Positions 1 to 11,637 of a DNA stretch of 64,000 bases are shown in pieces. Numbering within the stretch: position 1 is the stretch's first letter; each line of letters begins with the position of its first letter. The stretch lies in the NCBI RefSeq assembly GCF_025118155.1, contig NW_026251387.1, positions 1,067,001 to 1,131,000 on the forward strand. The letters are read 5' to 3'. The notes below the pieces were generated by a model. It had not been told where the DNA came from. It searched no databases and saw only the letters and a program-made list of their open reading frames with translations. This DNA is from Cokeromyces recurvatus. Lineage: Eukaryota > Mucoromycota > Mucoromycetes > Mucorales > Mucoraceae. The position numbers and the translations under genes were made by a program.

Positions 1-1572
1 TATAGAGTTGTAAATGCTGTGTTTGCTTTGTCAAGTGTATTTGGGCCTTTAATTGGGGTAACATGGTATAGATGCAAATTTTGACATATTATATATCATA
101 AACATATTTGTTTCTTGTAATAACAATAGGGCTCCTTTACTGACTATGTAACATGGAGGTGGAATTTTTATATCAAGTAAGAATACCTACAAATTAAGAA
201 GAAGAGTACACATATATTTATTTTGTTTTTTTTTTTGTAGTCTTCCTATTGGCGCTGTTGCTATGGGTCTCTTATTTGTATTTTTGAAATTGCCCACACC
301 AGAAGATAAACTCTCAGACAAGTTAAAACGTGTTGATTATGCAGGTTATAACTAAGCATATAAATATTAATATACATGTATTATATGTATGTATATATAT
401 TTAAGCAAACAAATTAAATGAAATGCTTTCACAAAAAAACTATAGGTACGATAATTGTCTTGATGTTTTCTACATTGTTCTTACTTGCACTCAATTTTGG
501 TGGCCAGACTTTTCCCTGGAAATCAGCTGCTGTCATTGTTCCTCTTGTTCTTTCTATCCTATTGGTTGGACTTTTGGCCGTTGTTGAAAGGAAGTTCGTA
601 AAGGAGCCCTTAATGCCACCTCGTCTATTCAAGAATCGATCTGTTGTGAGTGTCTTGGTAACCAACTGGTTTTTTGGCATGACCTTCTTTTCTGCTATTT
701 ATTATTTACCCGTCTATTTTCAAGTTGTAAGACACGATTCAGCCATGTGGTCAGGTATTCGACTTATTCCCATGCAGATGGTTATATGTGTACTTTCTAC
801 TTTTGTTGGATTTTTCATTTCTAAAACAGGAATCTATAAACCATTGTAAGCTACGAAATAGACGTCTATAGGGCTAAAATGTAATGTTCTTTTTTTTTTT
901 TCATTCTAGAATATCCATTGGCATGGCGTTACTTACGATATGGATTGGTCTAATTAGCTTATTTGATCATGACACCCCTTGGTCTCGTATGTATTAACAT
1001 AATTCATTTTTACCATTACATCAATAATATATCATTCATATATATTATATGTACTTATATATGCAAATATTTATTTATATGTAGGTGTTTATGGTATCAC
1101 AATAATCGGCTCTGGAGGCCTTGGCTGTCTTTTCTCATCTACTATCATTGCTCTTCAAGCATCAGTAGAAAAAAAAGACATTGCAGTCGTTACTGGTTTA
1201 GGCAACTTCTCTCGAATTCTCGGCGGTGCTCTTGGTATTGCTATATCTTCAACTGTACTCAATACTCAACTAACAGATGAGTTACCTAAAGTGATACCTT
1301 ATGACCAAGCAATTATCGTCATTCAATCATCCGAATATGTCAACAATGGGCTTCCAAAGGAATATTTAGATGTTACTCTAGAAGTTTATGTTAAGGCTCT
1401 TCAATTGATTTGGTATGTCTTCATTCCAATGGCTGGCTTAGGTTTTATTGCCTCTTTCTTCATCAAACATTATTCAATTCAAAGACATAAAATGGAAGCA
1501 GCTACAGAAAAACAAGAAATAGCTTCGTCTGACGAAAGGCCAGTTACTGTTAGAATATCTCATGAAGAATAA
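1..1572 (+). CDS. MFS drug/proton antiporter, 14-spanner type (5' truncated)
   Basis: This is the C-terminal part of a major facilitator multidrug exporter, a plasma- or vacuolar-membrane protein that exchanges protons for drugs or other small molecules. The exons I place are 1-57, 130-176, 241-344, 446-845, 910-986 and 1085-1572, and reading phase is continuous across every junction. The first exon ends in the antiporter motif C signature (GPLIG, then GSFTDYVTWRWNFYI after the splice), and LPIG opens the next hydrophobic stretch; this arrangement is typical of the DHA2 family. The rest alternates hydrophobic helices with short loops and ends in a hydrophilic tail after the last helix. The 5' half lies outside the window. 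The family call is firm but the substrate cannot be predicted. Confidence 0.88.
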
Positions 1573-1771
1573 GATGAGCTAAACTGTAGAAATGAGAGAA
1601 AATGCTTAAAGACATTAAGAAATGCCCCCCCTTTTTTCCCTCATACTAATACACTTATTTGTTTTTGTTGCTATACTGTTATATTATACAATAAGCTATA
1701 ATTAATCTATAAATATGCATTTATTCAATCAATTAAAACAATATAATTACAAATAGAGATGGTATATAAAT

Positions 1772-2266
1772 TTATTTTTTTTCTTCTATAAATGTTCTTC
1801 CTACTGATCTAGTAGGTAGCTGCGCAAACATTTCATGAATTTCAGCTTGATCATTACAATGTTGCAATAAAGATTTCTTTTTTTGTTCCATTTCTTTATT
1901 AGACAGTATATTCAGTAATTGATGAAGATCATTTTGACAGTATTCTGCTGCCCATGCAATATGCATGCCTACAACACCATGATCATTTAGCAATTTTGCC
2001 ATGTTTAAGAAAACCTCTAATGAGAGTTCATCATATGCTTTGAAAAGTACAATTTGTGAAGAATAAACCTGATTTGATAGTTCTGAAATGATAGTGGGAA
2101 TAATATGATCATGATCAAGATTATTTGTGGCTTTGGTACTGGTTGAAGATGCCAAGTCAAGTAATGATTGAAAACGAGCTATTAAATCTGGTTGCCTTTT
2201 TAATGTTGATTTGCTAGTAGAACATCCTGTGCCGGTAAAGCAGCCACCACATGAAAGACAACTCAT
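1772..2266 (-). CDS. Unrecognised 164-aa protein with Cys-rich N-terminus
   Basis: This is a single-exon frame starting with ATG and ending in EEKK. I do not recognise the family. The first 16 residues hold five cysteines (MSCLSCGGCFTGTGCS), which could be an S-acylated membrane anchor or a metal site. The rest is predicted mostly helical, with an aromatic patch (HIAWAAEYC) near residue 105. There is no signal peptide or membrane span. It lies between the 3' end of the MFS gene (converging) and the next minus-strand gene, and its 5' end faces a 43-nt T tract. Uninterrupted coding over 495 nt in AT-rich DNA supports a real gene; the function is unknown. Confidence 0.6.
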   Translation of the reverse strand: MSCLSCGGCFTGTGCSTSKSTLKRQPDLIARFQSLLDLASSTSTKATNNLDHDHIIPTIISELSNQVYSSQIVLFKAYDELSLEVFLNMAKLLNDHGVVGMHIAWAAEYCQNDLHQLLNILSNKEMEQKKKSLLQHCNDQAEIHEMFAQLPTRSVGRTFIEEKK

Positions 2267-2280
2267 ATTGTTAAAAAAAA

Positions 2281-2282
<2 letters not shown>

Positions 2283-2325
<43 letters not shown>
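2283..2325. repeat. T43 homopolymer
   Basis: An uninterrupted run of 43 T lies just upstream of the minus-strand gene at 1772-2266. It is one of many A/T homopolymers of 30-45 nt in the window. Confidence 0.95.
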
Positions 2326-2327
<2 letters not shown>

Positions 2328-2377
2328 TTATATACTATTGTTTATACATACAAATATTTATATAAATATTTAACCAA

Positions 2378-3211
2378 TCATCTTCTTTCTAAAACCATTT
2401 GAATAGGCGGTTCATTATCACTATCATAAGGTGTGATATCATAATCATATTCGAGCTGTTCACCTTCTCCGAGTTCTTTATTAGGCTCAATAAAATTTGG
2501 CAGTTGTCGAGGTAAAGGAACAACCTGTTGTTTAATCCAGTTCGCCCCTGTATTTTTGACAGGTGAACGAATGTAGTGTACATTATTTGACATTCTAGTA
2601 TTGATATCCCTCTCAACAGGTTCATTTTCTGTCACTAAATTATCATCATCATCGTCTACTATATTTAAATTGCCAGTATTATTAGGGCAGTATACAACAC
2701 GATCAGCAAGACTACAAAGAATTGTACAATCACGATCTGACAATGACATGCCTCTATGATATCGAAATTCGTGTGAAGTAGGTAATAGCTGTTCAAGACG
2801 TCGTTTAACCTCAGTTGAGTCTAGTGTCATGGGTGATCCAATAAGGGTAACGATGTTTTCTGCAAATTGTTTAACAGTTTCATTGATAACTTCTGAGCCT
2901 AAGAAACGGCTACAAACAGAAACAAGTTCATCAAAGGCAAATCTGGCGTCCGGATTATTAGTATTTATTGGAGGAGAGTGTGATACATGGGCTGTTGATA
3001 CACGACGTTTACGTTGTGTAGTATTTAATGAAGATAAGTGAGAAGAAGAAACGTTACCACTAAACAATCATAGATAAGTTTATTAATAATAAAGTCTCTC
3101 TAATTATAACATTTGTATAATACGCGCTTATATTTACTCGGGTAGATGACAAAATAATTCGTTTTGTATATCTATTTTTTCGCCTGGTGCTTTTATATCA
3201 ATGTAATTCAT
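2378..3211 (-). CDS. Unrecognised acidic-tailed protein, two exons
   Basis: The long frame in this stretch has no ATG at its 5' end. A spliced start is supported by the sequence: exon 1 is 3138-3211 (ATG, reading MNYIDIKAPGEK) with donor GTAAAT, and exon 2 is 2378-3059 after acceptor TTTAG. The junction codon GA|T keeps the phase, giving about 251 aa. After a basic Ser/Thr-rich linker (QRKRR) comes a helical region near residues 65-130 with the motif FRYHRGMSLSDRD. Two acidic segments follow, one with five consecutive Asp. The look is nuclear, with basic and acidic patches and no membrane span. I do not recognise the family, and exon 1 is an inference from splice signals and phase. Confidence 0.6.
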
Positions 3212-3254
3212 AATTTTATATATATGTATATGTATATATATATATAAAAAAAAA

Positions 3255-3278
3255 GGTAAAGGTAAAGGTAAAGGTAAA
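3255..3278. repeat. (GGTAAA)n short tandem repeat
   Basis: Four copies of a GGTAAA hexamer follow an A tract between the kinase 3' end and the next gene. This is a simple repeat and too short to suggest a telomere. Confidence 0.85.
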
Positions 3279-3344
3279 TAAATAAAAATTATGCACATAA
3301 AAAAAAACAAAAAAACAAAATTCAAAGTCAGCCACCATTTATTA

Positions 3345-3460
3345 TCATTTTAAATTACGTCGATTATTTAATAAAGTAGCATTATTTAAATCAAGTTTAA
3401 ATTGTCTTCTATTTTGATCTATAAACGGATTATTATTTTTTGCTACTTTTTGTGGTAAAT

Positions 3461-3506
<46 letters not shown>

Positions 3507-5326
3507 TTGATATCGTCTTGAAGCTATTCCACAACTTCTGTTAGCTAACTTTTGCGCTATAGGTAAATTATAAGCTTGTTGTGACAAGGGTACTTGATGA
3601 TAATTATGTTGCTTATTATTATTAGCATCTGATAATGGTAAACTATGATTGTCTACTAGGGATTTTTCTTCACCCATACGTTGAACAGCATAAGTGATAT
3701 CAAAGATACCTCTAAGCGTTGCTGCATCAGGTGTGGTATATACCATGCTGTTGTCTTCGTCTAAAAGAAGCGAATCATCTTGTTCTATCACAGGAGGTGA
3801 TAGAGCCTTATTAGGATCCTTGATACTATACATGTTATTTACACGTTGTTGAATTTGCTTGTTTGTCAAAAGAGTGGCATCTTTTGTTGTATAGTGTTGA
3901 TGATGCTGTGCTGAAGAGCCTTGCATAATCCATGGATGCTGGAGGAATTGATCAATTGTATATCGTTTCTTGACATCTACACAAAGTAAATGTGAAATTA
4001 AATCTTTAACGGAATATGACATTGTATCCCACCAAGGGCTTAAGAATGAATACTCGCCACGCGCAACCTTTTCTGTTAAAATAGGAATTGATTCATCATA
4101 AAAGGGTGGAAAACCACATAGTATAGTATAAAGGACACAACCAATAGCCCACATATCAACTGATTTAGAGTATGTCCTATCACATACAATCTCTGGTGCA
4201 GTATAGCCGACTGTACCACAAGGTGTAAAAGTAGAGCTATTCCAAATCACTTTAGACAAACCAAAATCAGCTAACTTGACTCGCCCAATACCACCACCAC
4301 CTATACCAGGAATAAATTCCCCCTCATCTTCTTTAGTCTCAATATTATCACTAGGACGATAAATACGTCTTTTAGAAGGTATAATAGGAATGGGATCAAA
4401 TAAAATGTTTTCAGGTTTAATATCACGATGAATAACACCGCAGGATTTGTGAAGGTAATGCACAGCTTGGGCCACTTGTGTAATGACATGACGAGAGAGA
4501 TCTTCAGAGAAGTAAGTCAGTTTGACAATTTGATGAAAAAGTTCACCTCCTTCACATAGATCCAAGGTGAGGAAATAATTGACTGGAGTTTCCATAAAAT
4601 GAATGAGTTGTACTATATTTGGATGACGGATATTTTTCATGATTTGAACTTCTTTAATAATATTGGCTCGCTATTAAAAAAGGAATATTCCATTTTTTTT
4701 TTAAAAAAAAGAAAGACCTCATAATGATATCATTCATACAATTTACCTCTGTCACTTTTGGTTTTTTAATTATATTTGAATGTAAATGATATTGATTGGC
4801 ATCCTATATAATATAATGGAAGAAGTTAAAAAGAAAAAAAAAAAAAAAAAAAAAAAAGAGGAAGATTAATAAATCATGTTTTTTTTTCCAATATGTTATA
4901 ATACCTTATCAGATGGATTTGATTTCTGAGTAACTTTAATAGCAACTTTTCTACCTGTTCTTAAATCTCTTGCTTCGAAGACATTTGAAAATGCTCCACT
5001 ATAACCAAAATGAATAAATAGAATAAAATAAAATAAAGAAATATGTAAGTAACTGGGCATACAATATGTATACTAAAGACACATGTAATTTACTCTCCAA
5101 GTTTTCGAATCAATTCAAATCTTTCTAAACCGGGATATCGAGGCAATTGACTTTTTCTCTTATTTTCTGCCTGAACTAAGCGATTAGCCAACTCATTCTT
5201 TGTTGATGTTGGTGTTGGAGAACAGATATTAATAAGTGTAAAATCATCTGTAGACATTGGTTGATCAAGTGCAATTGGGTTAGCTGTCATTTGTCTAAGA
5301 TAAGAAGGATGATTGTTATTAAACAT
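3345..5326 (-). CDS. Rck2/Srk1-like serine/threonine protein kinase
   Basis: This is a CAMK-group kinase resembling yeast Rck1/Rck2 and fission-yeast Srk1, which act below stress MAP kinases. The exons are 5094-5326, 4905-4998, 4747-4803 and 3345-4670, giving 569 aa with phase conserved. The N-terminus leads into YPGLERFELIRKLGDGAFS, the usual start of this family's kinase domain. Visible catalytic features are the VAIK lysine near residue 99, HRDIKPEN near 209, DFG near 263 and APE near 286. A roughly 35-residue insert rich in Arg and Gly sits between the HRD and DFG motifs, as in Rck2/Srk1. The T-loop reads CGTVGYTAPE. The C-terminal tail carries a Gln tract of about 16 residues encoded by (CAA)n at about 3464-3504. 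Direct control by a Hog1/Sty1-type MAPK is inferred from the family. Confidence 0.88.
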
Positions 5327-6146
5327 TCTTTGATATGTACTATCATCAAGATATAAAAATGCGATATCGCTTTATTTTCTTTTTACCTCCTTTTTTTTTT
5401 TAACTGAATATAGTAAACTATGTATGCAATATATCTAAAAAGAAGAAATAATAAATAAATAATAATAATAATAATAAAAAAAAAAACGAAGTTTAAGCTT
5501 TCCTTCATTATTAAGAATAGTAACGGAAAATAGTTATATTTACTTTTGAGGTTGACATGACGACAATCATAGGTGATTAGTATTGTCAAATAATGATTAT
5601 GCAAAAGGATTTATTGCTGTAATTGATTTTATTATGTAATAAATAAATCATTTAATATGTGTACAAAAATAAGGAAGTATTCATTTTTATTATTATTGTT
5701 ACTGTAGAATACTCTCTACTCTTAACACATAAGCACATATATTGTATACACACATCTAGAGTATCTCTGATCTTTACAAATAATGTTTTAAACTTTTTAT
5801 CTATTCTATTTTAATTTGGAGCTAAGTAATGTATATTGAGCCAATATTTACACCTCTTTTTTTTTTTTTTTTTTGACCGAAACATTACAGATCAAATTCA
5901 TCATTTCCTTAGTTTAATGTTACAAGTTAATTCAGCATGTCTAAAAATGTCTACGATATAATATAAATTATAGTACATTATCTTAAAAAAAAAGTAGGAT
6001 TTAATCTATAATATAGTATAATAAAAAACAAGTAAAACTAGTTCACAAAAGATATATGCATCAAATTGGGTTAATCAAAAAAAAAAAAAAAGGTTTGTTC
6101 ATTTTTTTTCATTTTTCTTTTTTTTTAAATTTACACTTTTCTTGAT
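5327..6146. other. Non-coding spacer, AT-rich
   Basis: This spacer separates the kinase 5' end from the 3' end of the pyruvate dehydrogenase gene, both on the minus strand. It holds the kinase promoter and 5' leader and the downstream UTR of the other gene, with T and A tracts. I see no gene or structured RNA in it. Confidence 0.7.
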
Positions 6147-7813
6147 TTAGAAACCAATCTTTTTATCCAAATTATCTCTAGCAGCTTTAGCAATAACATG
6201 CTCATCAGGGAAGGCAAGAGCTTCAAGATTAGCAGCATAAGGAGTAGGAACATCAGCACCGGTTACACGACTCATGGGTGAATCCAAGTACCAGAATGCG
6301 TCACCTTATAAATAACAAAATGAATTAACATTCAAGTATTTTCCCCTTTTTCATTCATATTTTCACTTTTTTTTTATCTGTTTGTTTATAACTTACTTTC
6401 CATAATTTGAGCAGCAATTTCAGATCCAAAACCAAAAGCAGCCCATGCATTTTCAACAGTAATAATGTGATTTGTCTTCTTAATAGATTTGAAGATTGTC
6501 TCAGTATCCAAAGGCTTGATAGATCTTAAGTTGATAACTTCAGCAGAGATACCGTTTTTAGCTAAGAGGTCAGCAGCCTTAAGGGCAAAACCAACAGGAC
6601 GAGAGTGAGAGACAATGGTAATATCCTTACCCTCACGTTCAATCTTGGCTTTACCAATAGGCAAGACATAGTCATTTGAGAGTGCTTCTGAAGACATTGG
6701 ATAAGAAATGCCATATTGAAGTTCATTTTCAAGAACAACAACTGGGTTAGGGTCACGAATAGCAGCCTTCAAGAGACCCTTAGCATCTTCTGAATTCCAA
6801 GGAGAAACAACCTTAAGACCAGGGACAGAGCCATACCAGGCTGAAAAATCTTGAGAATGTTGGGCACCTACACCAGCGGCAGCACCATTAGGTCCACGGA
6901 AAACAATAGGACATTTAACAATACCACCAGACATATAATGTGTCTTGGCTGCAGAATTAACAATTTGATCAATAGCCTATTATTACAAATCGCATAAATA
7001 TATATATTTGACAATATCTCTTTGTTTTATATGTATATATATGCATATATATATATATGCGTACCTGCATAGCAAAGTTGAATGTCATGAATTCACAAAC
7101 GGGTTTTAATCCACTGAAGGCAGAACCAACAGCAAGACCAGCAAAGCCCATCTCAGTAATAGGGGTATCAATCACTCTTTTAGGTCCAAATTTATCGAGC
7201 AAGCCTTTAGTAACCTATATGTTGTTGGTTTTTTTTTTTTGCGGGGGAGAAGTAAGAATAATAAATAATAAAAAAAATTAAAACTCCATATAACTATAGA
7301 CCATGGTTGTTTCCCCCCTTGAACCCGAATCTACCCCAATTTTTTTTATTTTTTCCCGGATAATCCCATATGTATAGCCACTAACAACACCCCTCTCCAC
7401 CCCTAACTAAATAGAAAAAAAATAATTCGCGAAAGAATCATTTACCTTATAAGCACCATTATATTGAGCAACTTCTTCACCAATAATATATACTTTATCA
7501 TCTTTAATCATCTCTTCTTCTAACGCTTGATTTAAAGCTTCACGAACAGTCATCTATAAAGATAAATACATATATATATATATATGTCAATTATATTTTT
7601 CTGTCTATCCTACTCTTCCTTCCCCCGCATCCTTTTCTCCCCCCAATTTTTTTTTTAAAAAAATTTGTGTATATTTCGAACCTCAGTCCCAGAAGAAGTG
7701 GAGTTGAAACGTTTTTGTGAAAGAATAGCAATAGTAGTAGGTTTAGTAGAGATAGTAGCAGCATGCTTAATAGCGCTGGGAGCCATACGATTAAGAGTTG
7801 CAAGGAAAGTCAT
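6147..7813 (-). CDS. PDB1: Pyruvate dehydrogenase E1 component subunit beta, mitochondrial
   Basis: This is the beta subunit of the thiamine-diphosphate-dependent E1 enzyme, which decarboxylates pyruvate in the mitochondrial matrix complex. The exons are 7682-7813, 7446-7553, 7065-7214, 6397-6976 and 6147-6304, giving 375 aa, normal for the family. Exon 1 encodes a mitochondrial presequence ([20 protein letters not shown], basic and hydroxylated). The mature protein starts at the conserved [15 protein letters not shown] and runs into [12 protein letters not shown]. Also visible are [20 protein letters not shown], the [17 protein letters not shown] segment and a transketolase C-terminal domain with [19 protein letters not shown]. 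The first donor (GTTCGA) is weak, but phase and homology both require it. Identification is firm. Confidence 0.96.
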
Positions 7814-8030
7814 TTCTTTTAGTTATATAAAAAATTATATTATATACAATAAAAAAAGAAAAATATATATATAGAATAAAAAGAAGAAAAATTTGTAAGA
7901 GAGAGAGAGAGAGAAAAAAAAAAGATAGAGGTCAAAAATAAGCTTTAAAAAAAACAAAAAAAAAAACAGATAAGACAAAGAAAAAAAAAAAAAAGCCCGC
8001 ACTCACCCGCAATTTATTTAAACATTTCAA

Positions 8031-8064
<34 letters not shown>

Positions 8065-8311
8065 ATATAACCAAACTGACAGTATTCCCCTATTTTTTGT
8101 TTCTTTGAACATAACTAAGTATATGAAAGATTAAATGTCTAGTATAGATTTAAATCCATTTGACTTATATACACTTTGTATATAATATATTTGTATATAT
8201 TTTCGTAGCTTTATCGGAAGTAAAACTCAGGTTTAAAAAAAATCCTTATAATATACCTTTTATGTCATATATTTATATATATAAACTATCATATTTATTT
8301 ATTTATATATG
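7814..8311. other. Non-coding spacer with A tracts
   Basis: This is the PDB1 promoter region and the SEC1 3' UTR. It contains a GA repeat near 7900 and an A28 run at 8034-8061. No coding or RNA gene is apparent. Confidence 0.7.
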
Positions 8312-10876
8312 TTACCATTTTCCTAATAATTTATGATGTCCAGATTTACTGGATACATTACTGTTTGAAATGGAAGATGCAGTACGAGGAGGAAGTGCTG
8401 TCTTTTTATTGCTATTTTTTGAAGTAATAGATGATTGAGTAGCAGACGTAGTACTTTTTTTATGAACAGAACCTGTATAAGCAGGGACAACACTATTAGA
8501 TGGTGACAATCGTTTATCTAATTGACAAAGATCCTTTACGAATTTATCAGGTGTAATTATATGTGTTGATCCTATGAAAAAAAAACATTAGAGAAAATAA
8601 AATAAAACAAAAAAAAAAAGAGATGGAAATCTAATCTTTACCAATATAAATTTCACGATCATATGTTTCAGCTATTTCATAAGCAGACCTAATTTCTGAG
8701 TAAGTCATACCACCTACAATAAAAATAATAACAGGTGGACCTGAAGGTGGTTTGGGTGCAGCCTACAATTATTTGTGAGTTAAATGTACAAACTTTGTAT
8801 TCAAATTAAAGTTTACATTAGCTCCTGTTGATTTTTTATGCCATTGAGTTTTATAAACTCTTAATTTAGGGGCTTCTTTATGTGCTTCAGAAGTATTCTT
8901 ACGTGTATTGTTTTGTTTAACATTACGAATATTATTAGGAAACAAGCTCTGATCAATTGTACCATCAATATGCCCTTCTACAATACGTTTTACAACAGGA
9001 ACATAACGAGATAAATCAAATGGTACATCATCCTCTTGTTTCTTCTTTGTTGTGCGTTCTTGCTTTTTCATCTTTTTACCTAATCGGTTTGCTGATTTAG
9101 ATAGTTGTACACCCAGTAGCTTTATGTTTTCAATCGCATCCTTGTATTCTTGTTCGAGACGTGCAACCGCCAATAAGGTCTCCAAATCTTCAGGATCTAC
9201 ACTATCTGAGCTTACTATCCATAATAAAATCAATCTTGCCTTAATCATTTGACTTGTAAGAGGATCATCCAGGATAGGCGTCAAGGCTTCAACTAGATTT
9301 TTTGGTTTATCTCCTTCAGGTGTCTCACCACAAGCCATATCTTGTTCGATTAATCCAATCTCCTCAAGATTTTGATCTTTAAATTCCTGCATACATTCAT
9401 TAGCAATATTCATATGAGCTGAAAATCGACTTTTCATTTCTTGATATTGAGGTAAATTAGAAATCATAGTTTTCATATCATTTAAAGTTGCAACTGTTGT
9501 TGATCCTGAAGTTGAGATTTTATTTTCATTTAAAAATGCATTAAAGTCACTAATAAGTTTTTCAGTAGTATTTGCAATGTGCATGTGGCGAATACTTGTA
9601 TAAACTGGGTCAGTCTCGATTAAAGTAACTTCTTGATTTTGTGTTGTGCCATCTTCTTGAGTGTATTTATACTCATACTTAAGACCATTCGATATTTCTT
9701 CAACCGGAAGAAGGTCAGCAAGCATAGCTTGGTAAGTAAATTCATGTAAAAAGGGAGAAATAGGATCAATGGTACGGTCAAGGATAATAAGTGTACCACT
9801 TGGAAGTGGTGGATCTCTGGGGGGCTAAAATGAAATTAATATTCTATTTGCTTTATGTCTATTTTTAATACTTTACTGGGAATTCTGGATTTGTTGTACA
9901 AAAATTATCCAATTCAGATTGAATCAATTTTGCTAACTGTTCAGGAATACGTCGATTGATGGTATCTTTGATATCTAAAGGTCGATGATATCGAATTAAT
10001 GGATTTTCTCCAAGAGTGACACATACACATAAAAGCTATTATATAACAGGGTCAATAAAACAAAAATTAATAATCCATTCAGTCTTATCTAGTTTTTATT
10101 TACCTGTCTAGCAATATCATCTAGTTGCATTTCAATAGTAGAAGGACTTGTTTCATAAGAACCGAATAATCCAAGGAATTTCCTTTGATCATCTAAAGTA
10201 TAGACACAATTTTCTCGAACTAAGAAATCAACATACATTTCTTTTAAACTTCGTATATCATTTGCTGCATTTGCTGCATTCAAAAGTCGAGTAAATTCAT
10301 TAAATGTATTATTTTCCAATGCTATGTAATAAACAGTTTAGTAATTTGTATATAATTCAAAGCGATATATTTCATGTACCATTAATAAAATGAACATGCG
10401 CAGCTGCATACATTTTTCCTTCTTTGCGGGAAAAATCATCTACAAGCCGTGAACATGATTCAATACAAGGTGTTAAAATATAAATAGCTTCATAGCTTGG
10501 ATACGGTTGTCTTGGTTTTTCGATATTTTCCACCACTAAGCAAAAACAGATGTTATTCTTTTTATATACCTTTTTATTTCATTATTTATATACATTACAG
10601 GTGACCTAAAATAAAGTATAAATATTAGTATGTTAAATTTAGTTAGTGATATAATGAAACTTTACATTTTCCTCGAGAATATCATACATTTTACAAGCTG
10701 AATTCAGTATTTTAGAAGAAAGACTATCCACAACAACTAATTTCCATCTTCCAGTAGGATTAACAGATTTAATTAGTTCCAAAAACCCTAAAGAATATAA
10801 TTGTTACTTATTGATAAATAGTATTCAATAACTGTAATAGCTTACGCTTTTTAAGGATCTCATCAACGCCAATCAT
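8312..10876 (-). CDS. SEC1: Sec1/Munc18-family vesicle fusion protein
   Basis: Sec1 binds syntaxin and assembled SNARE complexes and drives exocytic vesicle fusion at the plasma membrane. I resolve nine exons: 10846-10876, 10666-10787, 10599-10605, 10380-10535, 10104-10321, 9877-10035, 8817-9824, 8642-8762 and 8312-8571. They total 693 aa, close to the family length. The third exon is only 7 nt (GTCACCT), yet it is needed to join ILEEN to VTLVENIEKP in frame. Characteristic segments are WKLVVVDSLSSKIL near the N-terminus, LIILDRTIDPISPFLHEFTYQAM in the core, and FIVGGMTYSEIRSAYE followed by a GSTHIITP motif near the end. The last 65 residues are Ser/Thr-rich and probably disordered. A soluble peripheral protein acting at hyphal tips is inferred from the family. 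Confidence 0.93.
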
Positions 10877-11637
10877 TCTTCTTTAGATGCAAAATGAATA
10901 AAATGTAAATTGTATAAAATAAGTTTTTTATGTTATAATAAAAAATTAAGCGGAATTACATTTATTCAAATTTATTTTCTGAAAAAAAAACAAACCAAGA
11001 ATACAAAGGCATTTTATAGTAATAAGATGAGAATCTTATTAAATGAATACTACCTTCAGCTTTTCTCGATTCAGTTTTTCAAGATGTAATAAGAGCCCCT
11101 TTTTTTTAGGGGGAAGAAGGGAAGCTCAATTGGCTTTTTGAAAATCATTGTTAACCTAATCTAGTAAATTTAATGTAAATCTCATCCTTTGTTGGAAATA
11201 CAATCTTCTATTTGAATTGTTGCAATCCTTCTTATACTACAATAGTAAATTAAAAACTTAAGAATATATATTGTATTCTTTGTTAATTTTATATATTCTT
11301 TAATGAGAACACTATTATAGTCTTCATAAATTCAATCTGTAATACGATTAAATATATACAAATATGTATTTTTTTTTTTTTACTGAAAACCCATTGAGCA
11401 TACAATAAATTAATATTGTATTGCCTGAGTCAGATAAAAAAAAAGGGAGAAAATAGAGATTAGAAAACGTTTGACAGTCAAAGGGAAAAAGATAAAGAAG
11501 AGAGGAAGAACATATAACTGTATTTTATGATACTGGATGAATTATTACACAACCGTTTGATCAAGCTTTGTTTGCAAGAAAGGTAGCTCTTGATCTCAAG
11601 ATCGATGTTCGAGTGGCTCTACGTTGAGTAAAAAAGT
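10877..11637. other. Non-coding region upstream of SEC1
   Basis: This holds the SEC1 promoter and AT-rich flank leading to a decayed transposase. A 30-nt stretch rich in G appears near 11100. No gene is visible. Confidence 0.6.

Noticed and set aside
963..1280. Frame overlapping the MFS exons
   Set aside because: It is another frame of the 1085-1572 exon plus intron, with a Tyr/His/Ser-rich translation typical of a shadow.
3255..3278. GGTAAA repeat as an internal telomere-like sequence
   Set aside because: There are only four units, and they are not the TTAGGG-type repeat used by most fungi.
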